64,000 nt of DNA from Pseudovibrio axinellae. GTDB lineage: Bacteria; Pseudomonadota; Alphaproteobacteria; Rhizobiales; Stappiaceae. Both the position numbers and the translations under genes were made by a program. The stretch covers positions 91,349-155,348 of the forward strand of contig NZ_FOFM01000008.1 in NCBI RefSeq assembly GCF_900110875.1, in the 5' to 3' direction. Of the stretch, positions 20,135-28,568 are shown in pieces; position 1 is the stretch's first letter, and the number at the start of each line of letters is the position of its first letter. A model generated the notes under the pieces. It was not told the origin of the DNA. It did no database searches and was given only the letters and a program-made list of their open reading frames with translations.

Positions 20135-20304
20135 CAAGGCCGCTGAGGGACTCCTCCCAATTAACCTCGGCAGCCTAACATATAATCTTCAGGTGGCACC
20201 TCCTCCCAAGTCACTTGCAGATGTACAAACAGGGATTTCCTCCCAAGTCTCTGTTTACTAGCTTCGCCCGTCGTTCCTCCCATCGACGGGCGTTAGCTGT
20301 TTTT
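20135..20304 (+). ncRNA. four-hairpin small RNA with CCUCC loops (cuckoo/CcsR-like)
   Basis: Four successive hairpins each expose a CCTCCC sequence in the loop. H1 20139-20174: GCTGAGG/CCTCGGC, 16-base loop with CTCCTCCC. H2 20185-20222: ATCT-CAGGTG/CACTTG-AGAT, 16-base loop with CACCTCCTCCC. H3 20227-20256: AAACAGGGA/TCTCTGTTT, 12-base loop with TTCCTCCC. H4 20260-20304: CGCCCGTCG/CGACGGGCG, 10-base loop TTCCTCCCAT, then TTTTT, an intrinsic terminator. The loops resemble the anti-Shine-Dalgarno end of 16S rRNA. This is the hallmark of the alphaproteobacterial cuckoo RNAs and the Rhodobacter CcsR RNAs, which act on mRNA ribosome sites or proteins under stress. It could be one RNA or two tandem two-hairpin RNAs. 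TATAAA at 20123-20128 is a candidate -10. Confidence 0.78.
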
Positions 20305-20562
20305 GGGGCCTACTTTCTTCTAAACCCAAGACGCCCCCCAAAAAAAATACACACCCTGATAGATATGCCCTCAATTTTGGAATGGAGCGCACGCGCTAAC
20401 AAATCCTTTTGTGCTGGCTGCGGACGACAAGAAGCAAAAGCGGCAGCACAAGGCATAAGCTTACTCGTTTCAGCGGGTTTGGCATGGCTATGCTTAAAGA
20501 AGGATCAGGGGCAGCGCTCAAAACTGCTATGCAACTAACCTGCGCAGCGCAGCTCCTCAAAG
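20305..20562. other. spacer between small RNA and lipoprotein gene
   Basis: 258 bases without a supported gene. An inverted pair TTTTTGGGG (20300-20308) and CCCCAAAAA (about 20338-20346) is present; on the minus strand it would give a G-rich segment ahead of a T run. Nothing else stands out. Confidence 0.35.
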
Positions 20563-21228
20563 TCATCTGACATCAGGAGCTTCAAGGTCAGAGCTGGTCA
20601 TCTTCAACCATTTGGACATATGCAGGATATCGGGCGGTTCACCGTTGCTCAGACGCCAGCTGTCCACCACCCACGCAATGTCTGTGGTTGTGTCCACAAT
20701 AACAGCTGAGGCGTGAGGGTATTTTCCATCAAAGAAATACCCGCGAGAGGCCGGGCGCGTCACGCGGTGGTATTTGAGCCAGCCCTGCGAGCTTGCATAG
20801 ATCAAAAGCCCTGCGGTATTGGTCGCCTCATCAATACAGTCCATCTGCCCCCATACATTGCCGCTCTTCATATCAAGCCCGCCAATATCATTGGAAGACC
20901 CTACAATCGGCCCAACCCGCCTCTCCTGCCATTGAACGGCCCTCGAAATTGCAGCGCGCTCTGCACGCGAGCTATCGCTTCCACGCAAGAGGATTGCGCG
21001 GAGTGTGACTTTGTCGTGTTTGCTAAACGTGACGGGAGAAAGGTATTGGCACCCAAACCCATGGCAAATGTAGAGTGTATCACCGCTGTTTTCCAGAGCG
21101 CCCATTTGCTCATACCAGGAGCTTGGTGAAAGGTTAATTTGGCTCATACATGCACTTAGCCCGATTGCGCCAATTGCAATCAGCAGAGCCCGAGACGTCA
21201 CCATCATTTTCTTTTTCAAAAAATACAT
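20563..21228 (-). CDS. lipoprotein of unknown function with a possible Cys-His-Asp triad
   Basis: I do not recognise a named family. From the chosen start (21228, MYFLKKK) the protein is 221 residues: a basic n-region, hydrophobic core, and lipobox LSAC with Cys27, so a periplasm-facing lipoprotein. Near the N-terminus of the mature part is the paired-Cys segment ICHGFGC (C55, C60). Further on Cys131 in MDCIDEATN, His172 in PHASAVIVD and Asp189 in VVDSW are spaced like the catalytic triad of transglutaminase or papain-like proteins; this is inference. Alternative starts are 21258 (GTG or TTG type) and ATG 21207; no strong ribosome site decides. It stands alone, convergent with nothing and divergent from trmFO. 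Confidence 0.8.
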   Translation of the reverse strand: MYFLKKKMMVTSRALLIAIGAIGLSACMSQINLSPSSWYEQMGALENSGDTLYICHGFGCQYLSPVTFSKHDKVTLRAILLRGSDSSRAERAAISRAVQWQERRVGPIVGSSNDIGGLDMKSGNVWGQMDCIDEATNTAGLLIYASSQGWLKYHRVTRPASRGYFFDGKYPHASAVIVDTTTDIAWVVDSWRLSNGEPPDILHMSKWLKMTSSDLEAPDVR

Positions 21229-21382
21229 GTGTTTTTGTGAATCACGTTGCACAACCATGCAAGATTGATGACCTAAATGATTGAACTGAGCAAGTTCAGA
21301 GGCTAAGCAATTCGCAAGAGAAAACCACTTAGGCTTCTATGGACGTTTTAGCGCAACAGAAGCCCAGCCGATTGGATAGGAA

Positions 21383-22780
21383 ATGACAAAGCAACCCATA
21401 CACGTGGTTGGTGGTGGCCTGGCAGGCTCCGAGGCAGCATGGCAGATTGCAGAAAAAGGCATCAAAGTCGTTTTGCACGAAATGCGCCCAACGCGTGAAA
21501 CAGACGCTCATAAAACAGACGGCCTTGCGGAGTTGGTTTGCTCAAACTCATTTCGTTCAGACGATGCTGAAAACAATGCAGTAGGATTGCTCCACGCTGA
21601 ATTGCGCGCTGCTGGCTCCCTGATCATGAAATGCGCAGATGCTAACAAGGTGCCTGCTGGCGGCGCTTTGGCAGTAGACCGTGACGGCTTCTCTCATGCC
21701 GTCCAGTCTGCACTGGAAACGCATGAAAACATAGAAATCATCCGCGAAGAAATCACCCAGATCCCGCCAGCTGAAGATGGTCAGGTGATTATGGCAACAG
21801 GTCCGCTCACATCCCCAGCTCTGTCGGAAGAAATTCTGCGTGTCACCGGTGAAAATTCCCTAGCCTTCTTCGACGCAATCGCACCCATCATCCATACCGA
21901 GAGCATCAATATGGATGTGGCGTGGTTTCAGTCCCGCTATGATAAAGTCGGGCCCGGCGGCACCGGTAAAGATTACATCAACTGCCCGATGGATAAAGAG
22001 CAATACGAAGCCTTTATTGATGCCCTGATCGGCGGCGAGAAAACCTCGTTTAAAGAATGGGAAGAAAACACCCCATACTTCGACGGCTGCCTGCCGATTG
22101 AAATCATGGCAGAACGTGGCCGCGAGACCTTGCGTCATGGTCCAATGAAGCCAATGGGCCTCACCAATGCCCACCAGCCCGACATCAAGGCCTATGCGGT
22201 TGTCCAGCTGCGCCAGGATAATGCTCTGGGCACGCTTTACAATATGGTTGGCTTCCAGACGAAACTGAAATACGGCGCTCAATCCGAAGTGCTGCGCATG
22301 ATCCCGGGTCTGGAAGAGGCGCAATTTGCCCGCCTTGGCGGCCTGCACCGCAACACCTTCTTAAACTCGCCGCGCCTCCTGGATGATCAAATGCGCCTCA
22401 AAGCGCTGCCCCATATCCGCTTTGCTGGGCAAATCACCGGCTGTGAAGGATATGTGGAATCAACAGCTGTTGGGTGCATGACCGGCCTGTTTGCAGCTCA
22501 TCAGGCACTTGGAACCGACATCGCTCCCCCGCCAGTAACAACCGCGTGCGGCGCGATCGTCAACCACATCACCGGTGGTCATATCGACCGCGAAGACGGC
22601 TCAGGACCACGTTCTTTCCAGCCGATGAACATCAACTTCGGCCTGCTGCCTCCACTGGACGAAATGCCTAAGCATCCAGAAGGAAAACGCTTGCGCGGCA
22701 AAGAAAAAACACGCCTGAAAAAGCAGGTCATGGCCAAACGCGGTCTGGATGATTTTAAAGCCTGGGTCGCAACAGTCTAA
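21383..22780 (+). CDS. trmFO: methylenetetrahydrofolate-tRNA-(uracil-5-)-methyltransferase
   Basis: 465-residue TrmFO (Gid), the folate- and FAD-dependent enzyme that makes 5-methyluridine 54 in the T loop. Seen: FAD site [18 protein letters not shown] at the N-terminus, [35 protein letters not shown], the [22 protein letters not shown] block, and [11 protein letters not shown] and [14 protein letters not shown] in the C-terminal half. Full length. AGGAA precedes the ATG. It ends in a terminator shared with the convergent gene. Confidence 0.97.
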   Translation: MTKQPIHVVGGGLAGSEAAWQIAEKGIKVVLHEMRPTRETDAHKTDGLAELVCSNSFRSDDAENNAVGLLHAELRAAGSLIMKCADANKVPAGGALAVDRDGFSHAVQSALETHENIEIIREEITQIPPAEDGQVIMATGPLTSPALSEEILRVTGENSLAFFDAIAPIIHTESINMDVAWFQSRYDKVGPGGTGKDYINCPMDKEQYEAFIDALIGGEKTSFKEWEENTPYFDGCLPIEIMAERGRETLRHGPMKPMGLTNAHQPDIKAYAVVQLRQDNALGTLYNMVGFQTKLKYGAQSEVLRMIPGLEEAQFARLGGLHRNTFLNSPRLLDDQMRLKALPHIRFAGQITGCEGYVESTAVGCMTGLFAAHQALGTDIAPPPVTTACGAIVNHITGGHIDREDGSGPRSFQPMNINFGLLPPLDEMPKHPEGKRLRGKEKTRLKKQVMAKRGLDDFKAWVATV

Positions 22781-22808
22781 CCTGCGAACACAGGTTCCAA
22801 CATCGCAT

Positions 22809-22838
22809 AAAAAAAGGGCCGGTTAATCCGGCCCTTTT
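22809..22838. terminator. bidirectional terminator between trmFO and the SQS/PSY gene
   Basis: Stem AAAAGGGCCGG / CCGGCCCTTTT with a 5-base loop, A run on the left and T run on the right. It abuts the stop of the convergent minus-strand gene. Confidence 0.9.
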
Positions 22839-23699
22839 CTACTTTGCAGATAACTTGGCAAGCTGGCGCGATGATCGCCACATATGCCACATCCGGTGAA
22901 TGTGGGATGCGCCACTATTAATCTCCAAGGGTTCAAAACCCTTTCTGCCAGCTTCTTTGAAGAACAGCTCCACCTGAAACACAGGCAGGAATGCAGGCAG
23001 CACGGCCGGGTCGACGCCTTCCAACGCATTCTCGCAGCTTAAAAGGTGCGTTTTACTATGACCAACCATCTCACCCACCACAGCCAAGACGCCCGCATCT
23101 GAGCTTTTGGCCTGTAAAGCACCCGCCTCAACCCTATGACGCTCCAGCACATCAACAGGAACAAACTGCTGATGCCGCGCGCCCTGCCATGCCAGGGTCT
23201 GCATCAAACCAGCAAACGCGTATGCCACCCCGCCATGACCGCATGCATCAGACAATTGCCGGTCAGCAGGCGCACCACTCAAAATCATAGCCGCCAGCAA
23301 CACCAGCGCAGAGCTGGTTTCCCCGCAATACCCTTCAAGATCATTCAGGCTCGGCATTGGATCTGAGTAAAGGTCGAAACGGCGGGCGGATATCAAATTG
23401 ACAAACGGCTCACGCGACAACTTATGTTGCTCAATAGTCTCAAGCACCGCTTGTGCAACCGGGTTATGGCGAACATCACCATGATCTGTCCCACTCAGCG
23501 CATCCACCCACCACTGCAGGCGGATCTCTCCCGGCATCGGCTCATTGACCAGCTCGCGAATACGCGCGATCTCACAGGCAAATGCATAAAGCGCAATCAA
23601 ACCGGGCCGTGCACTCAAAGGTGCGTACAAAGTGCTTAAATACCGCTCATAGGAGAAGCGTTTTACAAAATCATTGCAGTAGTCAAAAGCCTGACTCAT
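22839..23699 (-). CDS. squalene/phytoene synthase-fold protein, NDUFAF6-like
   Basis: 286-residue protein of the trans-isoprenyl diphosphate synthase fold. It has the family start (AFDYCNDFVKRFSYERYLSTLYAP) and the first helix ALYAFACEIARIRELV, but the Asp-rich metal motifs that bind diphosphate are absent: the first site reads ACEIARIREL, and the second, around YAFAGLM, has no DxxxD. The segment MPGEIRLQWWVDAL matches the style of the mitochondrial complex I assembly factor NDUFAF6 (RMQFW). A non-catalytic assembly role is therefore more likely than carotenoid or hopanoid synthesis. It lies 20 bases downstream of an Mth938/NDUFAF3-like gene in the same direction. Confidence 0.82.
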   Translation of the reverse strand: MSQAFDYCNDFVKRFSYERYLSTLYAPLSARPGLIALYAFACEIARIRELVNEPMPGEIRLQWWVDALSGTDHGDVRHNPVAQAVLETIEQHKLSREPFVNLISARRFDLYSDPMPSLNDLEGYCGETSSALVLLAAMILSGAPADRQLSDACGHGGVAYAFAGLMQTLAWQGARHQQFVPVDVLERHRVEAGALQAKSSDAGVLAVVGEMVGHSKTHLLSCENALEGVDPAVLPAFLPVFQVELFFKEAGRKGFEPLEINSGASHIHRMWHMWRSSRQLAKLSAK

Positions 23700-23719
23700 A
23701 ACTGGCTCTTCTGCTCGCT

Positions 23720-24124
23720 CTAAGTGTTTTCAACTGCAATAAAGACAGCCGCGACCGCACGGTCCTCGTTAAGCAATACATTATAGGTACGCACAGCTGC
23801 TCCGGTCGACATGCTATCGACCATAATGCCTTTTTCCCGAAAAGGCGCTTTGCGCGATTCTGCAAACGGCTTCAACTCATCGCCTGCACCAATCAACAGC
23901 ACTTCGATATTATCAGCCTCCGCGAGCACGTGCTCCAGCGCTTCATCGGTGATTTCTTCAAAGCTCTTAGGCTCCCAGCCATACACACCAGAGGGAATAC
24001 ACATCAAAGAGCCTCGATGGGACATATCGGCAAACCGAAAGCCACCATTTCCATAGGCTTCGATCTGAACCATGCTCGGGAAATGCGCATTCCGCACTTC
24101 CAAAGGCTCGCCGCGTTTTCCCAT
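23720..24124 (-). CDS. Mth938-like domain protein (DUF498, NDUFAF3 homologue)
   Basis: 134-residue Mth938/DUF498 protein. Seen: GNGGFRFADMSHRGSLMCIP, VLLIGAGDELKPF, KGIMVDSMSTGAAVRTYN and AVAAVFIAVENT, the sequence pattern shared with human NDUFAF3, a mitochondrial complex I assembly factor. Biochemical activity unknown. The ATG at 24124 is preceded by GGAGGA; upstream in-frame codons are spacer. It lies behind secF, but a terminator at 24209-24246 separates them, so it may have its own promoter or depend on read-through. Confidence 0.92.
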   Translation of the reverse strand: MGKRGEPLEVRNAHFPSMVQIEAYGNGGFRFADMSHRGSLMCIPSGVYGWEPKSFEEITDEALEHVLAEADNIEVLLIGAGDELKPFAESRKAPFREKGIMVDSMSTGAAVRTYNVLLNEDRAVAAVFIAVENT

Positions 24125-24208
24125 AGTATCCTCCGGTAGGGTCTCGTTGACCCAATATACGCACAAACTGGTAGCCTCTGTTTAATTGCAGAGGAAAGAA
24201 TGTCCAAT

Positions 24209-24246
24209 AAAAAATGGGGCTGACCACAACAGTAATCAGCCCCATT
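24209..24246 (-). terminator. intrinsic terminator of secDF
   Basis: Minus strand: AATGGGGCTGA, 12-base loop, TCAGCCCCATT, then TTTTT. It lies about 24 bases past the secF stop. Confidence 0.85.
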
Positions 24247-24269
24247 CAAAGTCTAGCTAATGCGCGATA

Positions 24270-25211
24270 TTACGCTGAATTAGCGGAGGAGTTTTCGTCA
24301 TCTTTCTTTTCGAACACGCTGGTACGAAGCTTCATCAGCATCAGCAGCGGAGCAGCAAGGAAGATAGAGGAATAAGTCCCGATCAAAATACCGAAAATCA
24401 TTGCCAGCACGAAGGACTGGATCACTTCACCGCCTAGGAAGTACAATGCAAACAAAGCCAACAAGGTCGTCAGCGAAGTCATTGTTGTACGCGAGAGGGT
24501 TTCATTGATCGATTTGTCGAGCAGCTCTTCCAGTGAAAGACGCTTGTAGCGGCGCAAATTCTCGCGAATACGATCATAAACAACCACCGTATCATTGAGC
24601 GAATAACCAATGATCGTCAGAACCGCTGCAATACTGGACAAAGTAAAGTCCAGCTGCAGAACCGAGAACAAGCCAACCGTCAGCAAAATATCATTGAACG
24701 TGGTGACGATCGCGCCAACTGCGAACTGCCATTCAAAGCGGAACCAGATATAAAACATGATCATCACAAGGGCTGAACCAACTGCCAGCGTGCCTGCATA
24801 AGCAAGTTCGCCGGATACGCGCGGTCCAACCACTTCAGTTCTGCGGAACTCTACGTTTTCAGTAAACGCACCACGAACTTTCTCAATAGCACCTTGCTGA
24901 GCGCTTTCGCCCTCACCCTGTGATTCAATACGGATCAGAACTTCGGTAGGACTACCAAACTCCTGTACCTGTACGTCCCCAAGGTTCAGATCATTCAGCG
25001 TTCTACGAATCTGTGAAAGATCCGCAGGTCCATTGGTCGTCTGTAGTTCGATCAACGTACCGCCCTTAAAGTCAATGCCGTAGTTCAGGCCGACACTAAG
25101 AAACAGCACAACAGACACAATCGCCAAGATTCCAGAAAATGGATAGCTCAACACCCGCCAATGCATAAAGCGGAAGTTGGTTACCTCCGGAACAAGTCTA
25201 AGAAGTTTCAT
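24270..25211 (-). CDS. secF: protein translocase subunit SecF
   Basis: 313-residue inner-membrane protein with six membrane segments, the RND-like partner of SecD that uses the proton motive force to aid export. Seen: GLNYGIDFKGGTLIEL after the first helix, a periplasmic domain, VVGPRVSGEL before TM2, then TIIGYSLNDTVVVYDRIREN and NETLSRTTMTSLTTLLAL. It starts 16 bases after secD. It ends with a strong terminator. Confidence 0.97.
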   Translation of the reverse strand: MKLLRLVPEVTNFRFMHWRVLSYPFSGILAIVSVVLFLSVGLNYGIDFKGGTLIELQTTNGPADLSQIRRTLNDLNLGDVQVQEFGSPTEVLIRIESQGEGESAQQGAIEKVRGAFTENVEFRRTEVVGPRVSGELAYAGTLAVGSALVMIMFYIWFRFEWQFAVGAIVTTFNDILLTVGLFSVLQLDFTLSSIAAVLTIIGYSLNDTVVVYDRIRENLRRYKRLSLEELLDKSINETLSRTTMTSLTTLLALFALYFLGGEVIQSFVLAMIFGILIGTYSSIFLAAPLLMLMKLRTSVFEKKDDENSSANSA

Positions 25212-25227
25212 CCTATTACGCTCCGGA

Positions 25228-26832
25228 TTAAATTGGCAGTTTGGATGGACGCTTACGCTTCACCCACATGGAGATGAGGAAACGCGACACGGTAAAGGCC
25301 GTGAACACTGTCGTGAAGATACCGATCATCAACGTCACCGCGAACCCTTTAACAGGACCGGAGCCGATGAAGAACAAAATCATCGCAACAATGAGCGTGG
25401 TGATGTTCGCATCCAAAATGGTACCAAGAGCACGGCTGAAGCCTGCATCAATCGCACCGATAGCCGAACGCCCTGCCCGTGCTTCTTCACGAATGCGTTC
25501 ATAAATCAGCACGTTGGCATCAACCGCCATACCAATGGTCAAAACCACACCTGCAATACCTGGCAGCGTCAAGGTCGCCTGAAGCGTGGTCAAAATACCA
25601 AAAATCAGGAATACGTTGGCTGTCAGAGCCAGGTTGGCAATGATACCGAACTGGCCATAAGCTGCCAGCATGAACAACACCACGGCCGCAGCTGCAATTA
25701 CAGATGCAATCTTACCGCTGTCGATTGAATCCTGACCAAGGCCGGGACCAACAGAACGCTCTTCCACCACGTCCAAACGCGCAGGAAGCGCACCAGCACG
25801 CAGCAACACTGCAAGATCATTCGCGCCATCTACGGTAAAGTTACCGGAGATTTGGCCTGAGCCACCTGTAATTGGCTGACGGATAACAGGCGCAGTAATC
25901 ACCTCATCATCCAGCACAATCGCAAACGGTCGCCCAACATTGGCACGGGTCACGTCAGCAAAGATGCGAGCACCGGTGGTATCGAAGCGGAAATTCACAA
26001 CAGGTTCATTGGTCTGCTGGTCAAACGCAACAGAGGCATCCTGCAGCTCTTCACCGGTCAACAATGGAGCTTCATCCAGCAGATACGGCTGGCCATCAGT
26101 ACCTTCAACAATCATCGTACCTGAAGGCGGACGACCCTGAAGCGCCTGAGATGCAGTCATTTCCTGGCTGACAAGGTGGAAGGTCAGCTGAGCCGTTGCG
26201 CCAATGATATCCTTCAGGCGCTGAGGGTTGGATTCACCCGGCGCTTCAACAAGAATACGGTCAGTGCCCTGACGCTGAATAGAAGGCTCGGTCGTACCCA
26301 GTTCATCAACACGGCGACGGATCACCTCGATGGACTGCCTCACAACCGAAGCAAGGCGCATGTCCAGACCTTCTTCAGAGAAAGCCATGCGGAACAGGCC
26401 GTTCCCTTGAGGTTCAAGAACAAATTCATTTACCACAGCACCGCCAAAAACACTGGCGTTGAGCGGATTTACAAGTCCGGCAAGACGCTGTTCAGCCTCA
26501 TCATAACGTGCTGCATCACGAATGCGGACCTGAACGCTGTCTCCCTGGATACCCAGCCCGGTATAACCGATACGCGGGTTCTCACGCAGGGACTGGCGAA
26601 TATTGCCAACCAGCTGACGGAACTGCTTTTCTTTGTAATCTTCCTTGTCAACCTCATAGAGCAGATAAGCACCGCCCTGAAGGTCAAGACCGAGAACAAT
26701 CTGGCGCTTAGGCATGAAATCCGGCCAGGATTGAACGGTGCTTGCCGGGAAGAAGTTCGGCAATGTTGCAAGTATACCGCCCAACACCACAACGATAATC
26801 AGGGCGATTTTCCAACGCGCGAAATGAAGCAT
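25228..26832 (-). CDS. secD: protein translocase subunit SecD
   Basis: 534-residue SecD. Seen: one N-terminal membrane helix, LGLDLQGGAYLLYEVD, the periplasmic P1 domain, IEVIRRRVDELGTTEPSIQRQG, GQISGNFTVDGANDLAVLLRAGALPA, and the membrane block LTIGMAVDANVLIYERIREE with the DANVLI charge-relay segment. It operates with SecF, YajC and SecYEG at the inner membrane. Gap of 95 bases from yajC, in which there is a small hairpin (26856-26873). Confidence 0.97.
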   Translation of the reverse strand: MLHFARWKIALIIVVVLGGILATLPNFFPASTVQSWPDFMPKRQIVLGLDLQGGAYLLYEVDKEDYKEKQFRQLVGNIRQSLRENPRIGYTGLGIQGDSVQVRIRDAARYDEAEQRLAGLVNPLNASVFGGAVVNEFVLEPQGNGLFRMAFSEEGLDMRLASVVRQSIEVIRRRVDELGTTEPSIQRQGTDRILVEAPGESNPQRLKDIIGATAQLTFHLVSQEMTASQALQGRPPSGTMIVEGTDGQPYLLDEAPLLTGEELQDASVAFDQQTNEPVVNFRFDTTGARIFADVTRANVGRPFAIVLDDEVITAPVIRQPITGGSGQISGNFTVDGANDLAVLLRAGALPARLDVVEERSVGPGLGQDSIDSGKIASVIAAAAVVLFMLAAYGQFGIIANLALTANVFLIFGILTTLQATLTLPGIAGVVLTIGMAVDANVLIYERIREEARAGRSAIGAIDAGFSRALGTILDANITTLIVAMILFFIGSGPVKGFAVTLMIGIFTTVFTAFTVSRFLISMWVKRKRPSKLPI

Positions 26833-26855
26833 GAGTATATGCCCGGTCCTAGTAT

Positions 26856-26873
26856 AGGCAGACCGCTCTGCCT
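26856..26873 (-). other. small hairpin between yajC and secD
   Basis: Perfect 7-base stem AGGCAGA / TCTGCCT with a CCGC loop in the 95-base gap of the yajC-secD operon. No T tract, so a processing or stability element is more likely than a terminator. Confidence 0.4.
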
Positions 26874-26927
26874 GAGGCCAAGATTGGCACAGGAAAGCGG
26901 CCTGAAACTACAAGTATCAAGACGCGA

Positions 26928-27257
26928 TTATTCGCCGTCCTTGACAGGTTCACCTTTGGAGCGAACTTCCTGGATCATAGCACGAGCGATACGAACACGC
27001 GTACCTTCAGCAATATCCACCTGCAGTTCAGCTTCATCAACAACCTTGGCAACTTTACCGATCAGACCACCGGAGGTCACAACAGTGTCGCCACGGCGCA
27101 GGTTGCTCACCATTTGCTGATGAGTTTTCATACGCTGGCGCTGTGGACGAATGATCAGGAACCACATGATCACAAAGATCAAAATAAATGGCACAACAGA
27201 CGTCACGATGTCTGGCAAACCACCAACGGCCTGTGCATAGGCTGGGGTAATAAACAT
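26928..27257 (-). CDS. yajC: preprotein translocase subunit YajC
   Basis: 109-residue accessory translocase protein: a short periplasmic start, one membrane segment (TSVVPFILIFVIMWFLII), then RPQRQRMKTHQQMVSNLRRGDTVVT and the small cytoplasmic domain with GLIGKVAKV. First gene of yajC-secD-secF. Divergent from the DUF815 gene across 315 bases. Confidence 0.95.
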   Translation of the reverse strand: MFITPAYAQAVGGLPDIVTSVVPFILIFVIMWFLIIRPQRQRMKTHQQMVSNLRRGDTVVTSGGLIGKVAKVVDEAELQVDIAEGTRVRIARAMIQEVRSKGEPVKDGE

Positions 27258-27572
27258 TAGTTTCTCCTTACCACAAATTCCAAGGGAACCTGATGGCGTT
27301 CATTAAACGATTGGCAAGGCAAGCCTCACCAACAATGACCTTGGCCCGAAAGAACAAGGATTTTGCGCTGGACTATACAGTCCACTCCAGTGTTTTCAAG
27401 GCATTGACATGCTAACTGGGACTTTCCCCAAGAGTATTGGGCGTGATACAGCTGTAAATAGGGATACTTGGCCGCAGATCAAATAGAAGAGCCGCCCCTG
27501 AGACAATTTTTCACCTGGTTCATTTTGCGTAAAGCCGATGCTACCGCACCTAAGTTAATCACGTAGAAACAT
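27258..27572. other. divergent intergenic region yajC/DUF815
   Basis: 315 bases with no gene. A good ribosome site, AAGGAGAA, lies right before yajC on the minus strand. Promoters must lie here, but none was assigned with confidence. Confidence 0.4.
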
Positions 27573-28466
27573 ATGACCATTAAAGAAACCACCTCAGAAA
27601 TCGCCCTTCTTACCGCCAAGCTCGACGAAATCGCGAGCCTGTTGGCCAGCTCCCTTCCAAAGCCTGCTGCACCCGTCAATTTTGGCGAAGCAGATGCCTT
27701 TGTGTTCCATCCTTCACCCTTTAGACTTGCCTCGGTTCCCAAAGTGAACCGCGTTGATATTAGCCTTCTCAAAGGCGTTGATCACTCCAAAAATTTGCTG
27801 ATGGAGAACACCCATCGGTTTGCAAAAGGTCTGCCAGCCAACAACGTGTTACTTTGGGGCGCGCGCGGAATGGGCAAGTCTTCGCTGGTCAAATCGGCTC
27901 ATGCCTCGATCAATGCCGAGCGCATGGGACAGCCCGACTACAAAAAACTCATCCTCATAGAAATTCACCGCGAAGACATTGAAGCGCTGCCTGCGTTGAT
28001 GAACGAAGTCAAAGATCAGCCCTTCAACTTTATTATTTTTTGCGACGATTTGTCCTTTGATGGCGATGATACAAGCTACAAGAGCTTAAAAGCAGCTCTG
28101 GATGGGGGAATTGAAGGTCGCCCGTCCAATGTGCTGTTTTATGCCACATCCAACAGGCGCCACCTTCTCCCGCGCGACATGATGGAAAACGAACGTTCCA
28201 CCGCAATCCATCCCAGCGAAGCTGTTGAGGAAAAGGTCTCGCTATCTGATCGATTCGGCCTGTGGATTGGGTTTCATAAGTGCTCTCAAGATGAGTACCT
28301 TGAGATGATCAACGGGTACACACAGCACTTTGCGCTAAAAATCAGCAAGGACGTGCTGAAGGCCCAGGCGCTGGAATGGTCCACCACACGCGGCGCACGT
28401 TCTGGTCGTGTGGCTTGGCAATTTATACAGGATCTGGCTGGCCGTCTTGGACAAACACTGTCCTGA
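27573..28466 (+). CDS. DUF815 family AAA-type ATPase
   Basis: 297-residue P-loop protein. Walker A GARGMGKSS at 96-104, Walker B FIIFCDDLSF near 150, and RPSNVLFYATSNRRHLLPR with the sensor Asn and the DRFGLWIGFH block. DUF815 proteins are uncharacterised cytoplasmic ATPases with an N-terminal coiled segment. In alphaproteobacteria they commonly sit between the M23 peptidase gene and yajC, as here. Its start has no strong ribosome site. It converges with the M23 gene, with a shared hairpin. Confidence 0.92.
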   Translation: MTIKETTSEIALLTAKLDEIASLLASSLPKPAAPVNFGEADAFVFHPSPFRLASVPKVNRVDISLLKGVDHSKNLLMENTHRFAKGLPANNVLLWGARGMGKSSLVKSAHASINAERMGQPDYKKLILIEIHREDIEALPALMNEVKDQPFNFIIFCDDLSFDGDDTSYKSLKAALDGGIEGRPSNVLFYATSNRRHLLPRDMMENERSTAIHPSEAVEEKVSLSDRFGLWIGFHKCSQDEYLEMINGYTQHFALKISKDVLKAQALEWSTTRGARSGRVAWQFIQDLAGRLGQTLS

Positions 28467-28490
28467 GTGTGATAAAGCCACTAAAATGAA

Positions 28491-28526
28491 AACACGCCGC
28501 GCAAAGGTCAGCAAGCGCGGCGTGTT
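28491..28526. terminator. hairpin between convergent DUF815 and M23 genes
   Basis: Perfect 12-base stem AACACGCCGCGC / GCGCGGCGTGTT with a 12-base loop, with A-rich and T-rich flanks, serving both convergent genes. Confidence 0.75.
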
Positions 28527-28568
28527 CTCTGTTATAAAAGAGCTCCAATCGGAGCCCTCCCCCATTTA

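Noticed and set aside
19950..20538. Two overlapping short plus-strand frames between uvrA and the lipoprotein gene
   Set aside because: They run through the four hairpins of the small RNA and have no ribosome sites; the structured RNA is the better explanation.
22839..23699. Phytoene or squalene synthase for carotenoid or hopanoid synthesis
   Set aside because: Both Asp-rich metal motifs are missing and there are no isoprenoid genes nearby; the NDUFAF6-like reading fits better.
26176..27120. 314-codon plus-strand frame opposite secD and yajC
   Set aside because: Antisense shadow running across two well-supported genes and their gap; no recognisable domain.
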